From positions 1 to 15,303 of the forward strand of contig LUYY01000005.1 of the NCBI GenBank assembly GCA_001603415.1: 15,303 bases of DNA, read 5' to 3'. The notes under the pieces were generated by a model. That model had not been told where the DNA came from and made no database searches. It worked only from the letters and a program-made list of their open reading frames with translations. The first letter of the stretch is position 1. Every line of letters starts with the position of its first letter. Made by a program: the position numbers and the translations under genes. This stretch comes from Bacteroidales bacterium Bact_07 (GTDB taxonomy: Bacteria; Bacteroidota; Bacteroidia; Bacteroidales; Tenuifilaceae). Positions 8,336-15,277 of this stretch are shown here, piece after piece.

Positions 8336-9382
8336 TTATTCCTTCTGTAAGGCATTCCAGCCCTGAGCGGTAATCCTAATATCTTCACCTGATGGCGGTA
8401 TCATGTAGGTGCCGAGGTGGGGTTCAACAATGTGTCCAATAATTCTTACCCCTTCCATACTATCTACCACTTGGTATTCCGATAAAGGAACAGTGAACAG
8501 TAATTCATAGTCCTCACCGCCATTCATAGCTGCTGTATATACGTCGATATTAAATTCCTCCGCCATTTTTACGGTTTGTTCATCAATTGGGATTTTTTCC
8601 ATGTAGATTCTGCATCCTACATTTGAACTTTTGCATATATGCAGCAGTTCCGACGAGAGTCCATCGGAAACATCGATCATTGATGTTGGTTTAACTCCTG
8701 CTTTACGGAGACTTTCAATGGCATTCCTACGGGCTTCGGGCTTTAGTATTCGCTCCAGAATATAGTCGTAGCCTTCCAGCTTAGGTTTGGCTGTTTGGTT
8801 CGACATAAAAATTCGTTTTTCACGTTCAAGCAGTTGAAGGCCCATGTAGGCTGCGCCTAAGTTGCCGGTTACGCAAATCAAATCGTTAACCTTTGCCCCG
8901 CTTCGGTAAACAATATCGGTTTCGCTTGCCTTGCCTATTGCGGTAACGCTAATGGTCATTCCGGTCATCGATGAGGTGGTATCGCCTCCTACCATATCTA
9001 CATTGTAATTATCGCAGGCAAGCTTTATACCTTTATAAATCTCTTCCAAATCTTCAACACAAAATCGCTTGGAAACACCAATGGAAACCGTAACCTGCAT
9101 GGGGGTAGCGTTCATGGCGTAAACATCGCTTAGGTTCACCACAATGGCTTTGTACCCTAAGTGCTTAAGCGGGGTGTAGGTAAGGTCAAAATGGATTCCT
9201 TCGAGCAGTAAATCGGTAGTAACCACTAAGCACTCACCATTACCTATCGATATTACTGCCGCATCATCGCCAACACCCTTAATTGTTTCGCTGCGTTTTG
9301 GGACAAACGGCTCGGTTAGTATGTCAATCAATTTAAATTCACCCAACTCGTACAATTCAGTTCTTTTGGATGTATCGCTCAT
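8336..9382 (-). CDS. thiL: Thiamine-monophosphate kinase
   Basis: ThiL phosphorylates thiamine monophosphate with ATP to give thiamine diphosphate, the active cofactor, in the last step of thiamine biosynthesis. The 348-residue product is close to the usual length for Bacteroidota. It belongs to the PurM/ThiL (AIRS-like) fold. Visible motifs are GVGDDAAV at 36-43 and TTDLLLEGIHFD at 55-66. NLSD at 83-86, GGDTTSS at 132-138, SMIDVSDGLSSEL at 234-246 and GGEDYELLFT at 288-297 follow. The repeated acidic residues are those that bind Mg-nucleotide in this family. I chose the ATG at 9382 over an upstream TTG at 9403, because the TTG overlaps the probable -7 box. The gene is transcribed alone, convergent with gcvH and divergent from the M23 gene. 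No other thi gene is in the window. Confidence 0.96.
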   Translation of the reverse strand: MSDTSKRTELYELGEFKLIDILTEPFVPKRSETIKGVGDDAAVISIGNGECLVVTTDLLLEGIHFDLTYTPLKHLGYKAIVVNLSDVYAMNATPMQVTVSIGVSKRFCVEDLEEIYKGIKLACDNYNVDMVGGDTTSSMTGMTISVTAIGKASETDIVYRSGAKVNDLICVTGNLGAAYMGLQLLEREKRIFMSNQTAKPKLEGYDYILERILKPEARRNAIESLRKAGVKPTSMIDVSDGLSSELLHICKSSNVGCRIYMEKIPIDEQTVKMAEEFNIDVYTAAMNGGEDYELLFTVPLSEYQVVDSMEGVRIIGHIVEPHLGTYMIPPSGEDIRITAQGWNALQKE

Positions 9383-9400
9383 CTCTAAACAATTTTTCTG

Positions 9401-9429
9401 CAAACCTACATCAAATTAGAATAACCAAA
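9401..9429 (-). promoter_or_regulatory. Probable thiL promoter
   Basis: On the minus strand, TAGGTTTG (9401-9408) matches the -7 consensus TAnnTTTG exactly. A TTTG lies upstream at 9426-9429, but the 17-base gap is slightly short for a -33 element. The implied leader before the thiL ATG at 9382 is only about 12 bases. No thiamine riboswitch could fit in this leader or in the 97-base intergenic region. Confidence 0.5.
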
Positions 9430-9451
9430 ATGCAATTACATTCTTTTTTGG

Positions 9452-9459
9452 TAGCTTTG
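9452..9459 (+). promoter_or_regulatory. Probable -7 box of the M23-tatD-ansA operon
   Basis: TAGCTTTG at 9452-9459 matches TAnnTTTG exactly and lies 20 bases before the ATG of the M23 gene, implying a very short leader. I see no convincing -33 TTTG at the expected distance, so the call rests on the -7 box and its position in a divergent intergenic region. Confidence 0.45.
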
Positions 9460-9479
9460 GGGCAAAATTCAGCGGCGAT

Positions 9480-10757
9480 ATGCTTAAAAAGATTTTACCC
9501 ATATTCGTTCTATCGGTAATTACAGTGCTTTTAGTAGATTACTTTATAGGGACAGCGGACATAAAACTCTATAATCCCTCCCAAACAATAAAACCGGTAG
9601 CCGATGAACCTCAACCCATTCTGGAATATGGCATCCCAGTCGATTCGTTTTGTGTTACTGAGTACACCGTAAAAAGAGATCAAACCCTAAGTAAAATACT
9701 TTTCGGTTTAAATATCCCCGGAGATGTTAACGCTTTTCTTCTCTCGTTAACTCCCGATATTTTTGATGTGAAAAAGGTGAGGGTTGGTGCAAGGTATAAG
9801 ATTTTTTCTCGAAAAGATTCGTTGCAAACTCCTGCTTATTTGGTATATGAAGTATCGCCGGTTGAGTACTTCGTTTTTAGTCTTACCGACTCGCTTTACG
9901 TTTACCCATTCAAAAAGAATATTGTCCCTCTAAGAAAAATCTCCGAGGCCGAAATCAAAACATCACTTTGGGTTGATATGAAAGCCAACGGGCTAAACCC
10001 TATGCTTGCTTTGGAACTATCCGATATATTTGCATGGACTGTCGATTTCTTCGGGCTATTTAAAGGCGATAAGTTCAGGGTAATTTACGATGAGCTATAT
10101 GTCGATAGCACATCAATAGGTATAGGCACTATTTATGCCGCATGGTTCGAGCATCGAGGAGAGAGGTTTTACGCATTCAGGTTTGAACAGGACTCCGTAG
10201 TCAGCTACTGGGACGAGAAGGGGAACTCGTTACGTAAGTCATTCCTCAAAGCTCCACTTCGCTTTTCACGCATTTCAAGTAGGTTTAGCGGCAATCGTTT
10301 TCATCCTGTCCTTAAGATTTATAGGCCTCATACAGGGGTTGACTATGCTGCACCCGAAGGAACACCAGTAATGGCACTTGGCGATGGAGTGGTAATAGAT
10401 ATGGGCTACGATAGAGCCGCAGGTAATTTCGTTAAGATTCGCCATAACAGCGTGTACACCACTGGTTACAACCATTTCTCAAAGTTTGCTAAGGGTATTA
10501 CAAGGGGCGCAAGGGTTAAGCAAGGCGATATTATTGGTTATGTGGGTCGGACAGGTTACGCTACTGGACCTCACCTTGATATGCGTGTTTGGATGAACGG
10601 TTCACCCATAGATCCTCTAAAAATGAAATCGCCTCCGGTTGAGCCTGTTAAACAGGAAAATCTTGAGGCTTTCAGGAATGTGGTTGCCTCGTTTTCTGCT
10701 CAGCTCGATAGCATCAAGCCAGGTAGTAAAATGTATTACGCAGCTCAAAAGGAATAG
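9480..10757 (+). CDS. M23-family (LytM/NlpD-type) cell-wall peptidase with an HxD metal-site variant
   Basis: This is a predicted envelope protein of 425 residues. An N-terminal hydrophobic segment (about 5-24, IFVLSVITVLLVDYFIG after a KK pair) should act as membrane anchor or uncleaved signal. Residues about 60-110 (EYTVKRDQTLSKILFGLNIP and onward) resemble the LysM/OapA-like region of Gram-negative M23 proteins. The M23 domain spans about 265-380. It has RFHPVLKIYRPHTGVDY with ligands H284 and D288, the YNHFSKF histidine H332, and GPHLDMRVW with H365. In classic M23 enzymes the last motif is HxH and its second His binds zinc; here that position is D367. Aspartate can bind zinc, and I recall HLDFRV-type motifs in other Bacteroidota, so the protein may still cleave peptidoglycan cross-links, but this is not certain. 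tatD follows after 3 bases, so the two are co-transcribed. Confidence 0.88.
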   Translation: MLKKILPIFVLSVITVLLVDYFIGTADIKLYNPSQTIKPVADEPQPILEYGIPVDSFCVTEYTVKRDQTLSKILFGLNIPGDVNAFLLSLTPDIFDVKKVRVGARYKIFSRKDSLQTPAYLVYEVSPVEYFVFSLTDSLYVYPFKKNIVPLRKISEAEIKTSLWVDMKANGLNPMLALELSDIFAWTVDFFGLFKGDKFRVIYDELYVDSTSIGIGTIYAAWFEHRGERFYAFRFEQDSVVSYWDEKGNSLRKSFLKAPLRFSRISSRFSGNRFHPVLKIYRPHTGVDYAAPEGTPVMALGDGVVIDMGYDRAAGNFVKIRHNSVYTTGYNHFSKFAKGITRGARVKQGDIIGYVGRTGYATGPHLDMRVWMNGSPIDPLKMKSPPVEPVKQENLEAFRNVVASFSAQLDSIKPGSKMYYAAQKE

Positions 10758-10760
10758 GAA

Positions 10761-11546
10761 ATGCTTTTAATCGATACCCATTCGCACATTTTTTCGGAGG
10801 AGTTCGATGCCGATCGTGAAGCCGTTCTGAAGCGCGCTTCTGAGGCTGGCGTGCGATATCACCTTTTACCTAATATCGATTCAATTTCAACAAGTCGCTT
10901 ACTCGATACGTGTCGGAGTTTTCCGCAATGTTTCCCCTTGATGGGATTGCACCCCACATCGGTTAAAAGTGGATTCGAAAGGGAGATTTACCATGTTGAG
11001 GATCAGCTGGCAAAAGCAAAATATTGGGGGATTGGTGAAATAGGCATCGACTTATACTGGGATAAAACGTTTTTTCCTCAGCAGCAGGAGGCCTTTCGAT
11101 ACCAGTTAAAGTTGGCCAAAAAGCATAATCTTCCCGTTGTAATTCATTCCCGAAATTCATTTAAGGAGATATTTGAGATAGTGGATCAGGAGATAGACGA
11201 AAACCTACATGGTGTTTTTCATAGTTTTACCGGAACCCTCCACGATTACAATCATATCGATGAGTATAGAACATTTTACATAGGAATAGGTGGAATTGTA
11301 ACCTACAAGAATGGAGGAGTTGCCGAATTACTTTATCAAATGAACCCCGAAAAAATCTTGCTCGAAACAGATTCACCATACCTTTCACCGGTGCCCGTTC
11401 GGGGGAAGCGTAACGAGAGCTATAATCTTATCTATGTTGCCGAAAAAATAGCCGACTTGCTGAATACATCACTGTATGAAATTGCAAAGCAAACAACCCA
11501 AAACGCTGTAAAACTCTTCAAACTTGACATTGATGAAATCGGGTAA
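10761..11546 (+). CDS. tatD: TatD-family metal-dependent hydrolase (putative DNase)
   Basis: The product is a 261-residue TIM-barrel amidohydrolase-superfamily protein of normal TatD length. TatD proteins are cytoplasmic, and those studied have 3'-5' exonuclease or related DNase activity with two divalent metals; the biological role varies. The metal-binding residues are all visible: D5, H7 and H9 in IDTHSHIF, E93 in GIGEIGID, H129 in VVIHSRNS, H154 in FHSFTG and D204 in LETDSPYL. PVRGKRNES at about 212-220 is also typical. No signal peptide is present. The start ATG lies 3 bases after the M23 stop, and the 3' end overlaps the asparaginase start by 14 bases, which indicates translational coupling in one operon. 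The symbol is used in the family sense; YcfH or YjjV-type paralogues cannot be told apart here. Confidence 0.93.
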   Translation: MLLIDTHSHIFSEEFDADREAVLKRASEAGVRYHLLPNIDSISTSRLLDTCRSFPQCFPLMGLHPTSVKSGFEREIYHVEDQLAKAKYWGIGEIGIDLYWDKTFFPQQQEAFRYQLKLAKKHNLPVVIHSRNSFKEIFEIVDQEIDENLHGVFHSFTGTLHDYNHIDEYRTFYIGIGGIVTYKNGGVAELLYQMNPEKILLETDSPYLSPVPVRGKRNESYNLIYVAEKIADLLNTSLYEIAKQTTQNAVKLFKLDIDEIG

Positions 11547-12570
11547 TATATCAATACTAATAGTTTATACTGGGGGAACCATTGGCATGAAGCAAAACCC
11601 CGAGACCGGAGCATTGGCTCCCTTTAACTTTGAACAAATAGAGCAGGAGGTGCCTGAACTTAAAAAATTTGGCTATAACCTAACCACCTACTCTTTTGAA
11701 CCACCAATCGACTCATCGGATATTAACCCCGAGTTTTGGAAAAAGCTTGCAGCCCTTATTGGTGAAAACTACAGCAAGTACGATGGATTTGTTATACTGC
11801 ACGGAACCGACACCATGTCGTTTACTGCATCGGCACTTAGCTTTATGCTCGAAGGGCTTTCAAAACCTGTTGTGCTTACTGGATCACAATTACCCATTGG
11901 CATGCTCCGTACCGATGGAAAAGAAAATCTAATAAGTGCTATCGAAATTGCAGCCTCGCTTCAAAACGGCCAAGCCATGGTTCCTGAGGTAACTATTTTT
12001 TTTGAAAATAGGCTGTATCGGGGGAACAGAACTACAAAACATAACGCTGAGCATTTTAATGCCTTCCGTTCCGACAACTACCCCCCACTTGCCGAAGCAG
12101 GGATATCAATCAAGTATAACTATCCGTTCATCCATTACCCTACCCAGGAACAACAGCTCATTGTTCATACACACTTAGATAGCTCGATTGCCGTGTTAAA
12201 ACTTTTTCCTGGTATCTCGGAAGATGTGGTTGAGGCTGTTTTAAACACCAAAGGAGTTAAGGCGGTCATACTCGAAACCTACGGCTCGGGCAATGCACCC
12301 ATGCAGCAATGGTTTCTAAAGAGATTGGAAAAGGCTATCAACAAAAATATTGTTGTGTTTAACGTTACTCAATGCAAGGCTGGCGGGGTAGATATGGATA
12401 AGTATGAGAATGGCCTCATGCTGAAGCGATTGGGTGTGGTTAGTGGCCATGACATAACGTTTGAGGCAGCCGTTGCCAAGTTGATGTTTTTACTGGGTAA
12501 GGGTTTTTGTGGCAATGCCCTTGCCAACGAACTAGAAAAATCCATAGCAGGCGAAATAACATTGAAATAG
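11533..12570 (+). CDS. ansA: Type I (cytoplasmic) L-asparaginase
   Basis: The enzyme hydrolyses L-asparagine to L-aspartate and ammonia. The 345-residue product matches the length of bacterial type I asparaginases and lacks a signal peptide, in keeping with a cytoplasmic enzyme. The first catalytic threonine is T16 in VYTGGTIGM. The second catalytic block is LHGTDTM (H90-M95), with T92, D93. A conserved RGNRTTKHNAEHFNAF stretch lies at 163-178, with K169. SGHDITFEAAVAKLMFLL at about 304-321 is typical of the C-terminal domain. I chose ATG 11533 rather than TTG 11524 because it gives the family-typical short N-terminus. The gene overlaps tatD by 14 bases in another frame, so it is probably translated by coupling. 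It is the last gene of its operon. Confidence 0.95.
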   Translation: MKSGNISILIVYTGGTIGMKQNPETGALAPFNFEQIEQEVPELKKFGYNLTTYSFEPPIDSSDINPEFWKKLAALIGENYSKYDGFVILHGTDTMSFTASALSFMLEGLSKPVVLTGSQLPIGMLRTDGKENLISAIEIAASLQNGQAMVPEVTIFFENRLYRGNRTTKHNAEHFNAFRSDNYPPLAEAGISIKYNYPFIHYPTQEQQLIVHTHLDSSIAVLKLFPGISEDVVEAVLNTKGVKAVILETYGSGNAPMQQWFLKRLEKAINKNIVVFNVTQCKAGGVDMDKYENGLMLKRLGVVSGHDITFEAAVAKLMFLLGKGFCGNALANELEKSIAGEITLK

Positions 12571-12596
12571 TCATTGTTTTTTTCAATTTTTTTTTT
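12561..12596 (+). terminator. Possible weak terminator after ansA
   Basis: ATTGAAA (12561-12567) and TTTCAAT (12581-12587) can pair as a 7-bp AT-rich stem with a 13-base loop, followed directly by nine T residues (12588-12596). The stem overlaps the end of the coding region next to the stop. It has a single G-C pair, so it would be weak, and some read-through into the tRNA region is possible. Confidence 0.35.
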
Positions 12597-12604
12597 GTAA
12601 TTTG
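12574..12604 (+). promoter_or_regulatory. Possible promoter of the tRNA-Ser gene
   Basis: TAATTTG at 12598-12604 resembles the -7 box TAnnTTTG with one base missing. A TTG at 12574-12576 is 21 bases upstream, a good -33 spacing. Transcription would start about 35-40 bases before the mature 5' end of the tRNA. The call is tentative, because the region is mostly T and chance matches are easy. Confidence 0.35.
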
Positions 12605-12647
12605 CGCCACGTTTTGAGCGTTCTTTATTTAGTATTTTAGTATCTTT

Positions 12648-12735
12648 GGAGAGATGGCCGAGTGGTCTAAGGCGCACGCCTGGAGAGCGTGTATACGCCA
12701 AAAGCGTATCGAGGGTTCGAATCCCTCTCTCTCCG
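12648..12735 (+). tRNA. tRNA-Ser (anticodon GGA)
   Basis: The 88-base gene folds as a class II tRNA. The acceptor stem pairs GGAGAGA (12648-12654) with TCTCTCC (12728-12734), followed by discriminator G at 12735. The D arm is closed by GCC/GGC. The anticodon stem CACGC/GCGTG holds the 7-base loop CTGGAGA, giving anticodon GGA for UCC and UCU codons. A long variable arm (ATACGC with GCGTAT) is typical of serine tRNAs. The T arm is GAGGG-TTCGAAT-CCCTC. The bases after the discriminator are CAA, so the 3' CCA is not encoded and must be added enzymatically. Confidence 0.97.
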
Positions 12736-12811
12736 CAAGCCTTTTAATGTTTAACTAAATTCGAGAACAAACAAAACAAACCTTTAGTAATAATTAAACG
12801 ACAATCAAACC

Positions 12812-13609
12812 ATGAAAAAGCTATTCACACTAGTAGCAGTATTGGGAGTGCTCTCGTTTGGAGCATCAACCTTTGTAAGTGCACAGGACGAAACTGCAGC
12901 TAAACCTGACTCTGCAATGGTTCAGCAGCAAGCAAGTCAGGCTTCTACCCCTGCAGCTCAAGCCGAAGAAGGGCAATCCTTGCACAAAGTAATTAAACAA
13001 AAGTTTATTGAGGGTGGTCCAGGATTTATGGCCTCCATTCTTTTAACTTTGATTTTTGGTTTAGCTGTTGTAATTGAGCGTATTATTTATCTCAACCTTG
13101 CAACAACTAACACAAAGAAACTTCTCAAGGACATTGAGGATGCCCTACAAAATGGTGGCGTTGAGGCTGCTAAGGAAGTATGCCGCAACACCCGTGGCCC
13201 AGTAGCCAGCATTTTCTATCAAGGACTCGACCGTGTACACGAAGGTATCGAAGTAGTTGAAAAATCAATTGCTACCTACGGTTCTGTTCAAATGGGTCAA
13301 CTTGAAAGCGGTTTAACCTGGATTGCACTTTTCATTGCCCTTGCTCCTATGTTAGGGTTTATGGGTACTGTAATCGGTATGATCGGTGCATTCGACGCCA
13401 TCCAAGCTGCTGGTGATATATCTCCGGCATTGGTAGCAGGTGGTATTAAAATCGCTCTTATCACCACTGTATTTGGTCTTATCGTTGCAATTATTCTTCA
13501 GATTTTCTACAACTACCTTCTTTCAAAAATCGATGGAATCACCAACGATATGGAAGATGCTTCCATTAGCTTACTCGATTTACTTGTAAAGTTTAACCTG
13601 AAAAAATAG
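12812..13609 (+). CDS. exbB: MotA/TolQ/ExbB proton channel family protein with N-terminal signal peptide
   Basis: ExbB-type proteins form the inner-membrane pentameric channel that, with ExbD, uses proton-motive force to energise TonB or similar machinery. The 265-residue product starts with a signal peptide (MKKLFTLVAVLGVLSFGAS; cleavage likely near FVSA-Q at about 24). It then has a periplasmic linker rich in Gln, Ala and Ser (about 25-55). Three membrane helices follow at about 72-94, 169-192 and 211-236, with a cytoplasmic domain between the first two. The GLTWIALFIALAPMLGFMGT block and the GGIKIALITTVFGLIVAI block are the usual ExbB/TolQ pore-lining segments. The gene opens a four-gene operon; the next ATG is 6 bases beyond the stop. 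It lies 76 bases after tRNA-Ser with no evident terminator between. It could also be called TolQ-like, since the sequence does not separate the two roles. Confidence 0.92.
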   Translation: MKKLFTLVAVLGVLSFGASTFVSAQDETAAKPDSAMVQQQASQASTPAAQAEEGQSLHKVIKQKFIEGGPGFMASILLTLIFGLAVVIERIIYLNLATTNTKKLLKDIEDALQNGGVEAAKEVCRNTRGPVASIFYQGLDRVHEGIEVVEKSIATYGSVQMGQLESGLTWIALFIALAPMLGFMGTVIGMIGAFDAIQAAGDISPALVAGGIKIALITTVFGLIVAIILQIFYNYLLSKIDGITNDMEDASISLLDLLVKFNLKK

Positions 13610-13615
13610 TTAATA

Positions 13616-14044
13616 ATGTCCGACACATTAATTTCAAAAATACTGAAAGTGTTGACATGGCTAATGATGGGTGTTTCTGTAGTGTTGACAGTGCTTTTTT
13701 ACAGTGACAACATTACCGAAGGTCCATTTCTTGTTTGGGCTTATATACTGTTTGCCATTGCTGCATTGTTTGCATTGGCATTCCCGGTATACTTCTTCAT
13801 TTCAAACCCTAAAAAAGCCATCAAAGCACTTCTTGGGATAGGCGCTATGGCAATTGTTTTGCTTATCGGATATTTACTATCTGATGCAACTCCAATTGTT
13901 GCTGCTCAGAATAATCCCGACTTTACTGATCCTAAAGTGTTGGTTTGGACCGACACCGGTTTAATAGCAACCTATATACTCTTTGGTGTATCATTCTTAT
14001 TGCTTTTATACACCGGAGCTAGGAGTGCTTTTCGCAAAAAGTAG
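13616..14044 (+). CDS. Four-helix membrane protein of unknown function within the ExbB/ExbD operon
   Basis: I do not recognise a named family. The 142-residue product is almost wholly hydrophobic, with four predicted membrane helices at about 10-29, 38-62, 68-88 and 114-134. There is a short loop ending in the charged SNPKKAIKA before helix 3. A 25-residue polar loop (DATPIVAAQNNPDFTDPKVL) lies between helices 3 and 4, and the C-terminus is basic (ARSAFRKK). By the positive-inside rule, with four helices and a basic C-terminus and KK pair in the 62-70 loop, both ends face the cytoplasm and the polar loop faces the periplasm. It lies 6 bases after exbB and 43 bases before the first exbD. The spacing suggests it works with, or helps assemble, the ExbB/ExbD complex; this is inference from position. 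Similar small proteins occur at this place in other Bacteroidota as far as I recall. Confidence 0.85.
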   Translation: MSDTLISKILKVLTWLMMGVSVVLTVLFYSDNITEGPFLVWAYILFAIAALFALAFPVYFFISNPKKAIKALLGIGAMAIVLLIGYLLSDATPIVAAQNNPDFTDPKVLVWTDTGLIATYILFGVSFLLLLYTGARSAFRKK

Positions 14045-14087
14045 TAGTATCGGTTATTAGAAACTGGAAACACTAAAAACTAATCAA

Positions 14088-14660
14088 ATGCCAAGAAAAG
14101 TTCCAGAGATCAATGCAAGTTCTACGGCCGATATAGCATTCCTTCTCTTGAGTTTTTTCCTCATGGTTACAACCATGAATGTTGATTCCGGTTTGCCACG
14201 CATGTTGCCACCTATGCCTCAGGGTGATCAGAAATCTGATGTTGAGGTTAAGCGCAGAAATATTTTCACTGTGCTTATTAACAAGAGCGACAAGTTATTG
14301 GTTCGTGGTGAGCCAATGGATGTATCACTACTTAAGGAAAAAACCAAAGAGTTTATTGTTAACCCCAATAACGATCCTAATATGTCCGAAAGCAAAGAGG
14401 AGAATATTCCCTTAATCGGACCTTATAAGGTATCAACGGGGGTTGTATCGTTGCAAAACGACCGTGGAACATCCTATAAAATGTACATGATTGTACAAAA
14501 TGAGTTGGTTGCTGCTTATAATGAGTTGCGCAATGAGTTGTCGATGGCTAAATTCGGTAAACCCTATGCAAAACTCGAAAAAGAAGAGCAGGATGCCATT
14601 GCTAAGGCTATTCCACTGAAAATCTCAGAGGCTGAACCTAAAAACGTTGGAGGAAAGTAA
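14088..14660 (+). CDS. exbD: ExbD/TolR-family biopolymer transport protein (first copy)
   Basis: ExbD proteins sit inside the ExbB pentamer; a membrane aspartate carries protons and the periplasmic domain transmits force. This copy has 190 residues, longer than the roughly 140 of enterobacterial ExbD. A short cytoplasmic N-terminus (MPRKVPEINASS) leads to one membrane helix at about 13-30, with the expected acidic residue D15 in STADIAFLLLSFFLM. The periplasmic part runs from about 31. FTVLINKSDKLLVRGEPMD is the usual first strand region, then a polar stretch (about 92-125) expands the domain before MYMIVQNELVAAYNELRNEL. The C-terminal tail is charged. The next exbD starts 2 bases after the stop, so translation is probably coupled. 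Confidence 0.9.
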   Translation: MPRKVPEINASSTADIAFLLLSFFLMVTTMNVDSGLPRMLPPMPQGDQKSDVEVKRRNIFTVLINKSDKLLVRGEPMDVSLLKEKTKEFIVNPNNDPNMSESKEENIPLIGPYKVSTGVVSLQNDRGTSYKMYMIVQNELVAAYNELRNELSMAKFGKPYAKLEKEEQDAIAKAIPLKISEAEPKNVGGK

Positions 14661-14662
14661 GT

Positions 14663-15133
14663 ATGGCAACATTTTCACGCAAAGGGAAAGGCGAAATGCC
14701 TGCTATTTCTACAGCTTCACTTCCCGATATCGTTTTTATGACACTTTTCTTCTTCATGGTGTCTACTTCTTTCCGCGAAACCAGCTTATTGGTTAAGATT
14801 AAAGCACCTGAAGCAACTGAAGTGGATAAACTTAAGAAAAAAACGCTTGTTTCATACGTTTACATTGGAACGCCACTTCCGGCCTACCAAGCAATTTTTG
14901 GTACAGAACCTCGTATTCAGCTAAATGATAGTTTCAAGTCCCTTGATGACATTCGTGACTTCATTGCTTCTGAACGTGAGGCTTTAGCCGAAGGTGATAG
15001 ACCTTTGCTTACCACTGCTCTTAAAATTGATGAAGACACCCGTATGGGTATTGTTACCGATGTTAAGCAGGAGTTGCGTAAGGCAAGCGCACTAAAGATT
15101 ACTTATATCTCGAGAAAGAAAGTTAAAAAGTAA
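14663..15133 (+). CDS. exbD: ExbD/TolR-family biopolymer transport protein (second copy)
   Basis: This is a second, clearly different ExbD-family protein of 156 residues. A basic N-terminus (FSRKGKGEMPAISTASL) precedes one membrane helix at about 21-37, PDIVFMTLFFFMVSTSF, carrying the conserved aspartate D22. The periplasmic domain includes IQLNDSFKSLDDIRDFI at about 85-101, matching the ligand-binding-like ExbD fold. A basic C-terminus (SRKKVKK) ends the protein. It closes the operon, with a strong terminator 24 bases downstream. Two unlike ExbD subunits next to one ExbB suggest a mixed ExbD dimer in the pore, or two alternative partners; the sequence cannot decide. No tonB gene is within the window. 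Confidence 0.9.
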   Translation: MATFSRKGKGEMPAISTASLPDIVFMTLFFFMVSTSFRETSLLVKIKAPEATEVDKLKKKTLVSYVYIGTPLPAYQAIFGTEPRIQLNDSFKSLDDIRDFIASEREALAEGDRPLLTTALKIDEDTRMGIVTDVKQELRKASALKITYISRKKVKK

Positions 15134-15157
15134 TTCTTTGTAAACTACAAAAATGAG

Positions 15158-15184
15158 GGGGGGATTTACCCCCCTTTTTTTTTT
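15158..15184 (+). terminator. Strong Rho-independent terminator of the exbB-exbD operon
   Basis: GGGGGG (15158-15163) pairs with CCCCCC (15169-15174) around loop ATTTA, followed by ten T residues (15175-15184). It begins 24 bases after the second exbD stop. Confidence 0.95.
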
Positions 15185-15269
15185 CAACGAAAATTATTCT
15201 AAAAATTAAAAGGCATTCCTTTTTACTGGCAATTCTATCACTCATTCCTATTTCTAAACTTTATTATTG

Positions 15270-15277
15270 TAGTTTTG
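15270..15277 (+). promoter_or_regulatory. Possible -7 box for a gene beyond the right edge
   Basis: TAGTTTTG matches the TAnnTTTG consensus. An ATG at 15290 opens a frame reading Met-Lys-Ile-His up to the window edge, which could be the start of the next gene. I see no clear -33 element. The rest of 15185-15303 holds nothing else I can identify. Confidence 0.35.

Noticed and set aside
12641..12648. Exact TAnnTTTG box (TATCTTTG) directly abutting tRNA-Ser as its promoter
   Set aside because: The box includes the first base of the tRNA, so transcription would start inside the acceptor stem and give no functional tRNA. It is probably coincidental.
12369..12701. Minus-strand open frame spanning the end of ansA and the tRNA gene
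   Set aside because: It overlaps a certain tRNA gene and conserved asparaginase sequence, and its translation is low-complexity and basic without family resemblance.
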